A stretch of DNA of 64,000 bases, taken from the NCBI GenBank assembly GCA_963796225.1, contig CAWCLK010000014.1, positions 1 to 64,000 on the forward strand, in the 5' to 3' direction. Below the pieces are notes generated by a model. It was not told the origin of the DNA and did not search any database. It saw nothing but the letters and a program-made list of their open reading frames with translations. Every line of letters begins with the position of its first letter. Position 1 is the stretch's first letter. This DNA is from CAWCLK01 sp963796225. Lineage in GTDB: Bacteria > Actinomycetota > Nitriliruptoria > Nitriliruptorales > Nitriliruptoraceae. Shown here one piece after another: positions 25,360 to 34,855 of this stretch. The translations under genes were made by a program, and so were the position numbers.

Positions 25360-25943
25360 GGCGCTGCCTCGGCGGCCAGGCCCTCGACCTCGGTGGGACA
25401 GCGCAGCAGCGACGCGAGCGGGATGAGGCCGCCGGCGTGGGCCGGCGGGGCGGCCACGCCCTCCACGTCGATCCGGTCGACCTCCGGCGCCGCACGGCGG
25501 ATGGCCCCCTCGACGGCGTGCTCGAGGGTGGCCTCCGACGACCCGCACCCGTTGCACGCGCCCTCGAGGCGCAGGCGGACGACGTCGTCGTCGACCTCGA
25601 CGAGGGTGACGTCGCCACCGTGGGAGCCGAGGAACGGGCGGACGTCGTCGAGGGCGGCCTGCACGCGGGCGTGCAGGCTGCGCGTGTGCAGGTCGTGGAC
25701 CGAGAACAGCCCCGCCACGAGCAGGTCGTCGGCCAGCTCGTCGAGCACCTCGGGGGCACGGTCGCGCAGCACGTCGACGACGTGGGCGAGGCCCGCCCCG
25801 TACAGGCCGACCAGGGCGCGGACGAGCTCGTCGGCCACCCGGGCGGCCTGGGCGTCCATGGCCCCGATGCGGTCGAGCAGCGCCTCGACCCGCTGGCCGA
25901 CCTCCCCGACGTCGGGGCGTGGCTGCCGTGTCCGGTCCGTCAT
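25356..25943 (-). CDS. Nfu/NifU C-terminal domain protein of the hydrogenase operon
   Basis: 195 residues. An N-terminal ~100-residue helical extension precedes a NifU C-terminal (Nfu) domain (about 90-165) with VRPFLGSHGGDVTLVEV and LEGACNGCGSSEATL, where the CxxC binds a bridging [4Fe-4S]. Probably carries Fe-S clusters to the small subunit or to the DUF5947 protein. It begins 13 bases after hhyL and overlaps the next gene by 4 bases, so it is dedicated to this operon rather than general Fe-S assembly. Confidence 0.88.
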   Translation of the reverse strand: MTDRTRQPRPDVGEVGQRVEALLDRIGAMDAQAARVADELVRALVGLYGAGLAHVVDVLRDRAPEVLDELADDLLVAGLFSVHDLHTRSLHARVQAALDDVRPFLGSHGGDVTLVEVDDDVVRLRLEGACNGCGSSEATLEHAVEGAIRRAAPEVDRIDVEGVAAPPAHAGGLIPLASLLRCPTEVEGLAAEAAP

Positions 25944-25956
25944 GGGACTCCCCTGC

Positions 25957-27756
25957 TCAGTGCGGGTCGGGCGTGCCGGCCGGCGAGTGCATCTCCTTCA
26001 GCACCCGCCCGTTGCCGAGGTACATGTGCACGCCGCACGGCAGGCACGGGTCGAAGCTGCGGACGGCTCGCATGACGTCGATGCCCTTGAAGTCGTCGAG
26101 GTCGTTCTCCTCGAAGATGGGCATCCCCTGGACCGCGTCCTCGTACGGGCCCGGGGTGCCGAACACGTCGCGGGGCGACGCGTTCCAGGGCGTGGGCGGG
26201 TACGGGTGGTAGTTGGCGATCTTGCCGTCCCGGATCACCATGTGGTGGCTGAGCACGCCCCGGACCGCCTCGTGGAACCCCACCCCGATCGCGTCGTCGG
26301 GCACCTCGAAGGGCGACCACGTGTCGGAGTTGCCGGCGCGGACCTCGTCCAGGGCCATCTGCACGAAGTGCAGGGCGCACCCGGCGGCGTAGGCCTGGAA
26401 GTAGCTGCGGGCACGGTTGCGTTCGAGCGTGTTGGACCACTGCGGGATGTGCCACTCGAGGGTCTGCTCGGGCAGCCGCGCGGACTTCGGCAGGTTGATC
26501 TTCACGCTGTGCCCGGTGGACTGCACGTAGCCGATGTCGACGAGGCCGGCCAGCGCGGTGGACCACAGCCGCGGCAGCGGTCCGCCGCCGGTGTCCAGGG
26601 CGAGGTGGTCCTGGCCGTCGTACCACCGCGGCGACATCACCCAGGTGTACTGGTCGTCGAAGTCGCGCTTGGTGGGCTGCGGGATCGTGTGCTGGTTCCA
26701 CGGGTGTCGGCGGTCGATCGGGTTCCCCAGCGGGTCCCGGTCGACGAAGATCTCCTGGTCGTCCCAGTCGTCGTAGTACGACGACCCGAGCAGGATCCGC
26801 ATGCCCACGTTGATGTCGACGAGGCTGGTGGTCAGCAGCGTCCCGTCGACGATGATGCCGGGGGTCACGAACATCTGGCGGCCCCAGTCCGCCATGTTCC
26901 GGTACGTGTAGTCGCAGTGCTCGGGGTCCTGGAACGCGCCCCAGCACCCCATGAGGATCCGGCGGCGCCCCACCTCCTCGTAGCCCGGCAGCGCCTCGTA
27001 GAAGAAGTCGAACAGGTCGTCGTGCACCAGGACGTTGGTCTTGATGAAGTCGACGTAGGTCATCAGCCGGACCAGGTAGTCGGTGAACAGCTGCACCGTG
27101 GCCTGCGTGCCCACCCCGCCGGGGTACAGCGTCGAGGGGTGGACGTGGCGGCCCTCCATCAGCGAGAACATCTCGCGTGTGGTGCGCGAGACCTTCAGCC
27201 CCTCCAGGTACAGCTCGCCCTCGAGCGGGTTCATCGCCGTCATGATGTCCGCGATCGTGCGGTACCCGTGCGCGTCCGCGTGGGGCGCCTCGGTGCGCTG
27301 CGCCTGCTCCCACACGCCGGGGTTGGTCTCCTGCACCATGCGGGCGCAGTAGTCCACGTCGACGAGGTTGGCCTGGAAGATCGCGTGGTCGAACATGTAC
27401 TCGGCGGCCTCGCCGAGGTTCATGATCCACTCGCCCAGCGCCGGGGGACGCACCCCGTAGGCCATGTTCTGGGCGTACACCGAGCAGGCCGCGTGGTTGT
27501 CCCCGCAGATGCCGCAGATCCGGCTGGTGATGAAGTGGGCGTCGCGGGGGTCCTTGCCCTTCATGAAGACGCTGTAGCCGCGGAAGATGTGCGAGGTCGA
27601 GTGGCACTCGCGCACCTCCCGCTGCGCGAAGTCGATGGTCGTGTAGATGCCCAGGCTGCCCACGATCCGCGTGATCGGGTCCCAGGCCATCTCGACCAGG
27701 CCGTCCTCGGTCTGCCGCGTGCTGGAGGCCCCGGCGGTGTCCGCGCTGTGTGCCAT
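25957..27756 (-). CDS. hhyL: [NiFe] hydrogenase large subunit, group 1h type
   Basis: Catalytic subunit that splits H2 at a NiFe centre. Motif L1 RICGICGDNHAACS (Cys 81, Cys 84) followed by YAQNMAYGV is typical of the group 1h (high-affinity, actinobacterial) clade. Motif L2 DPCLPCGVH supplies the other two Cys; 22 residues follow the His (MYLGNGRVLKEM...), the tail removed by the operon's protease. 599 residues, normal. ATG at 27756; 43 bases after the small-subunit gene. Expected role: oxidation of trace or atmospheric H2 feeding the respiratory chain. Confidence 0.95.
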   Translation of the reverse strand: MAHSADTAGASSTRQTEDGLVEMAWDPITRIVGSLGIYTTIDFAQREVRECHSTSHIFRGYSVFMKGKDPRDAHFITSRICGICGDNHAACSVYAQNMAYGVRPPALGEWIMNLGEAAEYMFDHAIFQANLVDVDYCARMVQETNPGVWEQAQRTEAPHADAHGYRTIADIMTAMNPLEGELYLEGLKVSRTTREMFSLMEGRHVHPSTLYPGGVGTQATVQLFTDYLVRLMTYVDFIKTNVLVHDDLFDFFYEALPGYEEVGRRRILMGCWGAFQDPEHCDYTYRNMADWGRQMFVTPGIIVDGTLLTTSLVDINVGMRILLGSSYYDDWDDQEIFVDRDPLGNPIDRRHPWNQHTIPQPTKRDFDDQYTWVMSPRWYDGQDHLALDTGGGPLPRLWSTALAGLVDIGYVQSTGHSVKINLPKSARLPEQTLEWHIPQWSNTLERNRARSYFQAYAAGCALHFVQMALDEVRAGNSDTWSPFEVPDDAIGVGFHEAVRGVLSHHMVIRDGKIANYHPYPPTPWNASPRDVFGTPGPYEDAVQGMPIFEENDLDDFKGIDVMRAVRSFDPCLPCGVHMYLGNGRVLKEMHSPAGTPDPH

Positions 27757-27799
27757 GCGACCTGCTCCCTGTTCGTCGTGGTCCTGACGCTCCCGCCGG

Positions 27800-28878
27800 T
27801 CAGCGCCAGGGCGGCTGGTACCCGGTCGTGAGGCGCGGCTCGTCGTGGCGCCACGACGGTTCCTCGTCGATCGTCTTCGCCGTGATCGACCGCAGCTTGC
27901 GGACCATCCGCCCGTAGGTCCCGACCGCCGCCGTGGACACGGTCGCGCCCGGCGGTTCGTCCATGAACGGCATGAACTTGTCGGGGAAGCCCGGCATCGT
28001 GCAGGCGATGCAGATGCCACCCACGTTGGGGCACCCCCGACGCCGTTGATCCAGCCGCGCTTGGGGACGTTGCACTTGACCACCGGCCCCCAGCAGCCGA
28101 TCTTCACCAGGCACTTCTGGCTGTTGTAGTCCTCGGCGAAGTCACCCTGCTCGTAGTACCCGGCCCGGTCGCAGCCCTCGTGCACCGTGGCGCCGAACAG
28201 CCACGTGGGGCGCAGCTTCTCGTCCAGCGGGATCGTCGGTGCCTGCCCGGTGGCCATGTACAGCAGGTACAGGAGCGTCTCCGACAGGTTGTCCGGGTGC
28301 ACCGGGCAGCCCGGGACGTTGACGATCGGGTAGCCCGCCCCGGTGGTGAAGTCCCACCCGAGGAAGTCGGCCAGGCCCATGGCACCGGTGGGGTTGCCCT
28401 CCATGGCGTGGATGCCGCCGTAGGTCGCGCACGTGCCCACGGCGACCACGGCCAGCGCACCCGGTGCCAGCGCCCGCACCCAGTCGGAGGTGGTCCGCGG
28501 CTGGTCGGTGCCCTTGTGGTTGCCGAAGGCGGCCCAGTAGCCGCCGGTGTCCGCGATGATCGACTCGTTGGGGATCGAGCCCTCGACCACGAGCACGTAC
28601 GGGGCGTCGAGCGCGCCCTCCTCCGCCTCGTGGAACCAGTGGATGAAGTCCTGGTCGTGCCCGATGGCGGCGTTCTCGAAGTCGATCAGCGGCCAGTGGA
28701 AGTGCACGGTCGGCAGGCCGGGCAGGACACCCAGGGCCAGGTCCTCGACGCTGGGGTACATGGCCGCGGTCAGGGACACCGAGTCACCGTCGCAGCTGAG
28801 TCCCGCGTTGATCCACAGGACGTGCAGCTCCTGGTCGATGACGTCGGGCTTGTCCCGCTGCGTCGCTGTCTCCGCCAT
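27800..28878 (-). CDS. hhyS: [NiFe] hydrogenase small subunit, group 1h type, one frameshift
   Basis: Electron-relay subunit. LWINAGLSCDGDSVSLT gives a proximal-cluster ligand pair Cys 29-x-x-Asp 32 in place of CxxC, the signature of O2-insensitive group 1h enzymes. Later VGTCATYGG, VNVPGCPVHPDN, and after the shift GCPNVGGICIACTMPGFPDKFMPF supply the remaining ligands. One G is missing from the run at 28034-28038 (C on the plus strand); restoring it gives 359 residues ending GYQPPWR. No Tat signal peptide is visible. First gene of the operon. Confidence 0.93.
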
Positions 28879-29111
28879 CAGGACCTCCCGGGTCGACGTG
28901 AACGTCGCAGATGTGGGAGACCCTCGTGGGTCGGGCCGGGAGACGTGCCCACCCGGCGCGCACGGCACGAGGCCATGCAGGCGATGCGAATCCACCCAAT
29001 CACGCAGGTGCGGTGGCTGTAAAGGGGCAGGGGCCATGGCCGTCGGGCCGTCTCGGGGTCCTGCACGCGATCGCCGGGGCGGCCGGGCGGGGGGCGTGGC
29101 AGGCTGTCGGC
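28879..29111. promoter_or_regulatory. Divergent regulatory region between hhyS and hypF
   Basis: This 233-base gap must hold promoters for both directions. Closest to hhyS (28894-28907) is a perfect inverted repeat CGACGT-GA-ACGTCG, 16 bases before its ATG, a candidate operator. GGGAGAC occurs twice further on (near 28916 and 28939). No clear -35/-10 pair could be assigned. Confidence 0.5.
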
Positions 29112-31428
29112 ATGGACCCACCAGACCCCGCCCCGACCCGTGTCCGGGTGCGCGTGGACGGCATCGTGCAGGGCGTCGGGTTCCGGCCCTACGTGCATCG
29201 GCTGGCCACGGCGGCGGGGCTGACCGGGGTGGTCGGCAACGACGCCCACGGCGTGTTCGTGGAGGTGCAGGGAGCCCCGGCGAGCGTGGACCGGTTCGTG
29301 GCCGCGCTCCCCCGCGAGGCGCCGGCCCTGGCCCGGGTCGAGGGCGTGCGCGTCGAGCAGGTGGCCGTACGCGAGGACGCGGAGCGAGGACCCGGGCTTC
29401 CGGATCGTCGCCAGCGAGGACGCGCCCCGCCACGACGTGCTCGTGGCACCCGACACCGCCACCTGCGACGACTGCCTGGCCGAGCTGAGCGACCCGACCG
29501 ACCGACGCCACCGCTACGCCTTCACCAACTGCACCGCCTGCGGGCCCCGCTACACGATCGTCACCGACGTGCCCTACGACCGGCCCGCCACCACCATGGC
29601 CGGCTTCGCGATGTGCGGGCCGTGCGAGGCCGAGTACCACGACCCGACCGACCGCCGCTTCCACGCCCAGCCGACGTGCTGCCCCGACTGCGGGCCGCAC
29701 CTGACGCTGCTCGAGGCGGGGCGGCCGGTGGCCGGCGACCCGATCGCGCAGGCGGCAGGGCGGCTGCGCGACGGTCGGGTCGTGGCGGTCAAGGGCCTCG
29801 GCGGCTACCACCTCGCCGTCGACGCGACCGACGCCACGGCCACGGCCACGCTGCGTGCCCGCAAGCACCGCGAGGACCGGCCCTTCGCGGTGATGGTCGC
29901 CGACCTCGACGGGGCGCGCGCCCTGGCCCGGGTGTCCGAGCAGGAGGCGGCACTGCTCACCTCGCCGGAGCGTCCGATCGTGATCGTGCGGGCGCGCCCC
30001 GACGCGGGGCTGGCCGACGCCGTGGCCCCCGGCACCGACTGGCTCGGGCTCATGCTCCCCTACACGCCGCTGCACCACCTGCTGCTGGCTGCGGCGGGAC
30101 GCCCGCTGGTGATGACCAGCGGGAACCTGTCCGACGAACCCATCGCCCACCGCGACGACGACGCGCTCGACCGACTCGGTGGCATCGCCGACGCGTTCCT
30201 CACCCACGACCGCCCCATCCACACCCGGGTCGACGACTCGGTGGTCCGGGTGGTGCGCGGGGCGCCGGTGCCCGTCCGCCGGTCCCGGGGGTTCGTGCCC
30301 CGCCCCGTGCGACTGCCCGTCCCCGCACCCGCGCACGTGCTGGCCGTGGGGGCCGAGCTGAAGAACACGGTCTGCCTGGCGCGGGGCGACCGGGCGTTCC
30401 TGTCCCACCACGTCGGCGACCTCGAGAACGCCGAGACCCTGGCCGCGTTCGAGCACGCCATCGACCACCTCGGGCGACTGTTCGACGTGCGTCCCACGGT
30501 GGTGGCCCACGACCTGCACCCCGAGTACCTGTCCACCAAGCACGCGGTCGAGCTGGCCGAGCTCGACGAGTCGCTGCGGCTGGTCGGGGTGCAGCACCAC
30601 CACGCCCACGTGGCGGCGTGCCTGGCCGACAACGGCGTCGACGGGCCGGTGATCGGCGTGGCGCTGGACGGGCTGGGGTACGGCGAGGACGGCACGCTGT
30701 GGGGCGGCGAGGTGCTGGTCGCCGACCTTCGGGAGTTCCGCCGGATGGCCCACCTGGACGGGGTGCCGATGCCCGGCGGGGCCGCCGCCATCCGCGAACC
30801 GTGGCGCATGGCGGTCGCCCACCTCGACGCCGCCGGCCTCGACGTCGCCGGCTCCGCCGTGGCGGCACGCCACCCGGACCGCTGGCACCCCGTCCTGCAG
30901 CTGGCCCGCACCGGCACCAACGCCCCGACCACGTCCAGCATGGGACGGCTGTTCGACGCGGTCGCCGCCCTGTGCGGCCTGCACGACACGGTCACCTTCG
31001 AGGGCCAGGCCGCCATCGCCCTCGAGCAGGTCGCCGACCCGGACGAGCCCGGCGCCTACGCCGTCGGCTGGGTGGACGAGATGGGCGCCCCCGACGCCCC
31101 GTGGCGGATGCGGGGCGGCGACCTGGTGCGGGGCGTGGTCGCCGACCTCGACGCCGGCGTGCCGGTCGCGACGGTGGCGGCCCGCTTCCACCGCGGTGTG
31201 GTCGATCTCGTCGTCGCCGCGTGCCAGCGGGTGCGCGAGGTCGAGGGGCTGGGGACCGTGGCCCTCAGTGGCGGGGTGTTCCAGAACCTGTGGCTGGCCG
31301 AGGGCGTGGCGGGGCGCCTGACGGACGATGGCTTCGTGGTGCTGACCCACCGCCAGGTGCCGTGCAACGACGGCGGCATCAGCCTCGGCCAGGCGGCGGT
31401 CGCCGCCGCCCGGCTGCGGGGCCGCTGA
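29112..31428 (+). CDS. hypF: Carbamoyltransferase HypF, one frameshift
   Basis: Transfers a carbamoyl group from carbamoyl phosphate to the HypE terminal Cys. Acylphosphatase domain (residues ~8-95, VRVDGIVQGVGFRPYVHRLA), two zinc fingers (CDDCLAEL ... CTACGPRYT; CGPCEAEY ... CCPDCGPH), YrdC domain (AVKGLGGYHLAVDATD, MTSGNLSDEPI) and Kae1-like domain (HDLHPEYLSTKHA, QHHHAHVAACLADNG, VALSGGVFQNLWLAEGV). The frame shifts near 29385-29400, between the acylphosphatase domain and the first zinc finger. About 772 residues; ends at TGA 31428. Divergent from the hydrogenase operon. Confidence 0.94.
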
Positions 31429-31528
31429 CGGTCCAGACCGGGTCCCGAGCGCACCGGGCCGGGGTGCCCTGTGGCCGGTCCGCGCCCCGTGGTGGAGTCA
31501 AGGAACCTCGTCGTCGAAGGGCCTGTCG

Positions 31529-33140
31529 ATGGATGCGCGCACGCTGGCGATCGCTGCCGGGATCGACCCGGCCCACGTTGTGCCGGCGGGACGGCACGGG
31601 GCGCGGGTCGACCTCGCCGCCCTGGGCCCTGACCGTGCCGACCGCTACGTGCTGGTGACCGCCGTCACGCCGACCCCGGCCGGGGAGGGCAAGACCGTCA
31701 CCACCATCGGGCTGGCCATGGCGTTGGCCCAACGGGGAACGCGGGCACTGGCCACGCTGCGCCGGTCGTCGCTGGGCCCGACGTTCGGGCGCAAGGGGGG
31801 CGGCGCGGGTGGCGGGTCAGCGGTCCTCGAACCGCTGACCGCGGCACTGCTGGACGGCCTGCCGGAGTTCGCCGCCGTCGAGTCGGCCCACAACCTCCTC
31901 GCCGCCGCCGTCGACGACGCCCTGCACCGCGACCGCCACGGGCTGACCGCCGACACGACGTGGTGGCGCCGGGTCATGGACGTCAACGACCGGTCGCTGC
32001 GTGACATCACCGTCGGGCTCGGCGGGCCCGACGGCCCGCCCCGCCGAACCGGGTTCGACATCACGGCAGCCGGCGAGGTCATGGCCGTGCTCAGCCTGGC
32101 CCGCGACCTGCCCGACCTCCGGACGCGTCTGGGCCGGATCGTGGTGGGCACGACCGGCGACGGGGCGCCGGTCACCGCCGACGACCTCGGCGTGGCCGGG
32201 GCGATGGCCGCCCTGCTGCGCGACGCGGCCGAGCCGGGCCTGGTCCGCACGAACGAGGGCACCCCGGTGCTCCTGCACGGCGGCCCCTTCGGGAACCTGT
32301 CCACCGGGACGTCCAGCGTCATCGCCGACCGCATCGCGCTGGCGTCGGCGGACGTCGTGGTCACCGAGGCCGGCTTCGGCGCGGACCTCGGGGCGGAGAA
32401 GCTGCTGCACCTGAAGGTCCCGCTGGTCGGGCGTGCCCCCGACGTCGCGGTGCGTGGTCGTGACGGTGCGGGCCATGCGCTGGCACGGCGGGGTGGACGC
32501 CGACCTGCTCGACGAGCCGGACGTCGGGGCCGTCGCGCGCGGCACCGTCAACCTGCGCCACCACGTGGAGCGCCTCGTGGGCCGCGGGGTACCGGTGGTC
32601 GTCGCGATCAACCTCCACGGCGGGGAGGAGGACGGGGAGCTGGACGAGGTCGCGCGTGCCGCCCGGACCGCGGGAGCCGCCACCACGGTGTCCCACCACG
32701 CGTTCCAGGACGGCGGCAAGGGCGCCCTGGACCTCGCCGACGCCGTGCTCGACGTGGAACCCGGCCACTTCACGCCACTGGTCGGCCCAGACGTCGACGT
32801 CCGGGCGGGGCTGGAGCGACGGGCCCGCCAGTGGTACGGGGCCGGTGCGGTGGCGTGGTCTCCCGAGGCGGAGGCGACGCTCGACTGGCTGGACCACCAC
32901 GGGTACGGGCGACTGCCCGTGTGCGTGGCCAAGGCCCACCAGTCGACCTCGCACGACCCCACGCTGCGGGGCGCCCCGCGCGGGTTCACGTTCCCGGTGC
33001 GCGAGCTGCGGCTGGCGGCCGGGGCGGGCTACGTGACGGCCCTGGCGGGCGACGTGCTGACCATGCCGGGCCTGCCCGAGCACCCGCGGTACCTCGACGT
33101 CGACCTGGACGAGGACGGCGAGGTCGTCGGGCTGGTCTGA
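31529..33140 (+). CDS. fhs: Formate-tetrahydrofolate ligase (divergent), one frameshift
   Basis: ATP-dependent synthesis of N10-formyl-THF from formate. The P-loop TPTPAGEGKT is intact; SLGPTFGRKGGGAGGG, SAHNLLAAAVDDAL, RTGFDITAAGEVMAVLSLA, FGNLSTGTSSVIAD, TEAGFGADLGAEKLLHLKV and, after the shift, VRAMRWHGG, INLHGGEEDGELDEV and FPVRELRLAAGAGYVTALAGD match the family. The frame shifts near 32450. About 537 residues, slightly short and rather divergent (RRSSLG where REPSLG is usual). It starts 100 bases after hypF on the same strand, with AAGG upstream. Confidence 0.88.
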
Positions 33141-33143
33141 GGG

Positions 33144-34487
33144 CTACGGGGCGTCGAGGGCGGCGGGCGGCCGCAGCTCGGCGACGTCGGCCAGCGCCTC
33201 GGTGACCAGCTCGTGCAGCACGTGGTAGAGGGTGGTCTGGACCTCCTGGATGCGGTGCACCGAGGCGGACGGGACCACGAAGAGGTGGTCGATGGTGTCG
33301 GCCTGCGCCATCGCCCCGCCGTCGGCCCCGGCCAGTCCCACCGTGACGAGCCCGCGTTCGCGAGCAGCAGCGAAGGCGGCCAGGACGTTGGCGGAGTTGC
33401 CCGACGTGGACAGGCCCATGGCGACGTCACCGTGCTGCCCGAAGGCGCGGACCTGGCGGGCGAACACCACGTCGAAGTCGACGTCGTTGGACAGGGCGGT
33501 CACCACCGCGACGTCGTTGGTGAGGCACAGCGCCGGCAGGGACCGGGCGTCCCGGTGCGGGGCGAGGTGGACCTGGGCCACCTCCTGGGCGTCGGAGCTG
33601 CTGCCGCCGTTGCCGAAGGTCAGCAGCTTGCCGCCGGCGACGAAGGCCGCGGCGAGGTCGGCGGCGCAGTCCGCCAGCGCCCCCGCCTGCTCCTCCCCGA
33701 CCCTGGCCCGCAGCTCGACGATCTCGGCGACCTTCGACCGCGTCGAGGCCGCGACCTCGCCGAGCACGGACGGCAGGTCGGCGCCTCCGTCGTACAGGAA
33801 CGGGTAGAGCGCCTCGACGCTGCCCCGGTCGGCGGGGCGTGCGGCGGTCCCGCCGGCGAGCAGCCCCGGCTGTTCGAGGAACACGTGCACGAGCTCCCAC
33901 AGCACGTGGTAGGCAGTGACGTGGACCTCCTTGACCACGGCCGGGTCGTCGCTGGCGACCGTGACGACGTGGTCGACCGCCGGGCTGGTGGCGATCGGGC
34001 TGGTGGGGTCGCCCACCAGGGCCACCGTGAGCATCCCGGCATCGTGGGCCGCCTGCAGCCCCCGCAGCACGTCGGCGCAGCGCCCGTCGCTGGACAGGCC
34101 GAGCGCGATGTCGTCACGACGCCCGAGGACGTCGAGCAGGTGGGCGTAGACCTCGTCGGGGCCGTGCCGGTGCGCCAGCCCGGTGATGCTGGCCGCGTCG
34201 GCGTTCAGCGACACCGCCGGCAGTGCCCGCTTGCCCACGATCACGGGGTGGACGAACTCGACCGACACGTGCTGGGCGTCGGTGGTCGGTCCGCCGTTGC
34301 CGAAGGCCAGGACCTTCCCACCGACGTGGAACCGCCGCGCCATCTGGTGGCAGGCGTCGGCCAGGGCCTCGGCCTGCGTCGGCCAGGGCCGCGCGTCGGC
34401 GCCCGCCGGTGCTCGACGAGCTCGCGGGCCCGTTCGGCCAGTCGGTCCGTGTCGGTCGTCAGCGGCAGGCTCCCGCGCGCGTGCCAT
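33144..34487 (-). CDS. Tandem SIS-domain protein (phosphoheptose isomerase-like)
   Basis: Two GmhA-like SIS domains in one 447-residue chain. First domain: LAFGNGGPTTDAQHVSVEF and LGLSSDGRCADVLRGL; second: LLTFGNGGSSSDAQEVAQ and MGLSTSGNSANVLAAF. The first copy is degenerate at its phosphate-binding Ser positions (GPTTD for GSSSD, SDGRC for TSGNS), so probably only one site binds sugar phosphate. The N-terminal ~35 residues read better in another frame (DTDRLAERARELVEHR), so the start or a frameshift near 34385-34430 is uncertain. Convergent with fhs, 3 bases apart. Confidence 0.8.
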   Translation of the reverse strand: MARAREPAADDRHGPTGRTGPRARRAPAGADARPWPTQAEALADACHQMARRFHVGGKVLAFGNGGPTTDAQHVSVEFVHPVIVGKRALPAVSLNADAASITGLAHRHGPDEVYAHLLDVLGRRDDIALGLSSDGRCADVLRGLQAAHDAGMLTVALVGDPTSPIATSPAVDHVVTVASDDPAVVKEVHVTAYHVLWELVHVFLEQPGLLAGGTAARPADRGSVEALYPFLYDGGADLPSVLGEVAASTRSKVAEIVELRARVGEEQAGALADCAADLAAAFVAGGKLLTFGNGGSSSDAQEVAQVHLAPHRDARSLPALCLTNDVAVVTALSNDVDFDVVFARQVRAFGQHGDVAMGLSTSGNSANVLAAFAAARERGLVTVGLAGADGGAMAQADTIDHLFVVPSASVHRIQEVQTTLYHVLHELVTEALADVAELRPPAALDAP

Positions 34488-34519
34488 TCGAGCCTACGAC
34501 TCCGGACGCGACTCGTCTC

Positions 34520-34799
34520 CCCCTCGTCGTCGCACCCGATCGCCGTCGCGAGGGCACTGTAGACCTCGTCAAGTGCGTCGTCGTCCACTGAGCCGAGAGG
34601 CGTGGTGAGGCGACGCTGACCGATGGTGTGAAGGCCGTCGCAGGTGATGACCGAGCCGTGTCGATCCCGACGTCGGTGCGACGACGACGAATGACCTCGC
34701 GCAGTCCTTGGCGCGCAGCCTCGGACACGTGATGCCGAGCTCGCGGGCCTCCTTCGCCAGTTCGTCGTCGCAGACCACTGACGTGCGCCGAACGGGCAC
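34520..34799 (-). pseudogene. Remnant of a toxin-antitoxin pair (CcdA/MazE-like antitoxin joined to MazF-like 3' end)
   Basis: From GTG 34799 the translation begins VRRTSVVCDDELAKEARELGI; after a one-base shift near 34733 it continues HVSEAARQGLREVIRRRR, a ribbon-helix-helix antitoxin. Then, with the toxin start and middle absent, the frame GSVITCDGLHTIGQRRL ... VDDDALDEVYSALATAIG matches the C-terminus of MazF/PemK toxins. About two thirds of the toxin is missing, which sequencing error cannot explain, so I call it a decayed pair. It lies in a zone with VapBC and an integrase scar. Confidence 0.55.
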
Positions 34800-34855
34800 G
34801 GGCCTGGGGCGGCCGCGGCTGGGGTGTGCATGTCGGCCGGGGCGTCACCAGGGTC

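Noticed and set aside
24046..27831. A 1,261-codon plus-strand frame
   Set aside because: Antisense to DUF5947-DUF6084, the Nfu-like gene and hhyL; His/Val/Gly-rich composition typical of a GC shadow, no domain.
25957..31350. A single ~1,800-codon open frame on the minus strand through hhyL and beyond
   Set aside because: Only the parts matching HhyL and the first part of HhyS are real; the rest is antisense to hypF and inter-gene sequence kept open by high GC.
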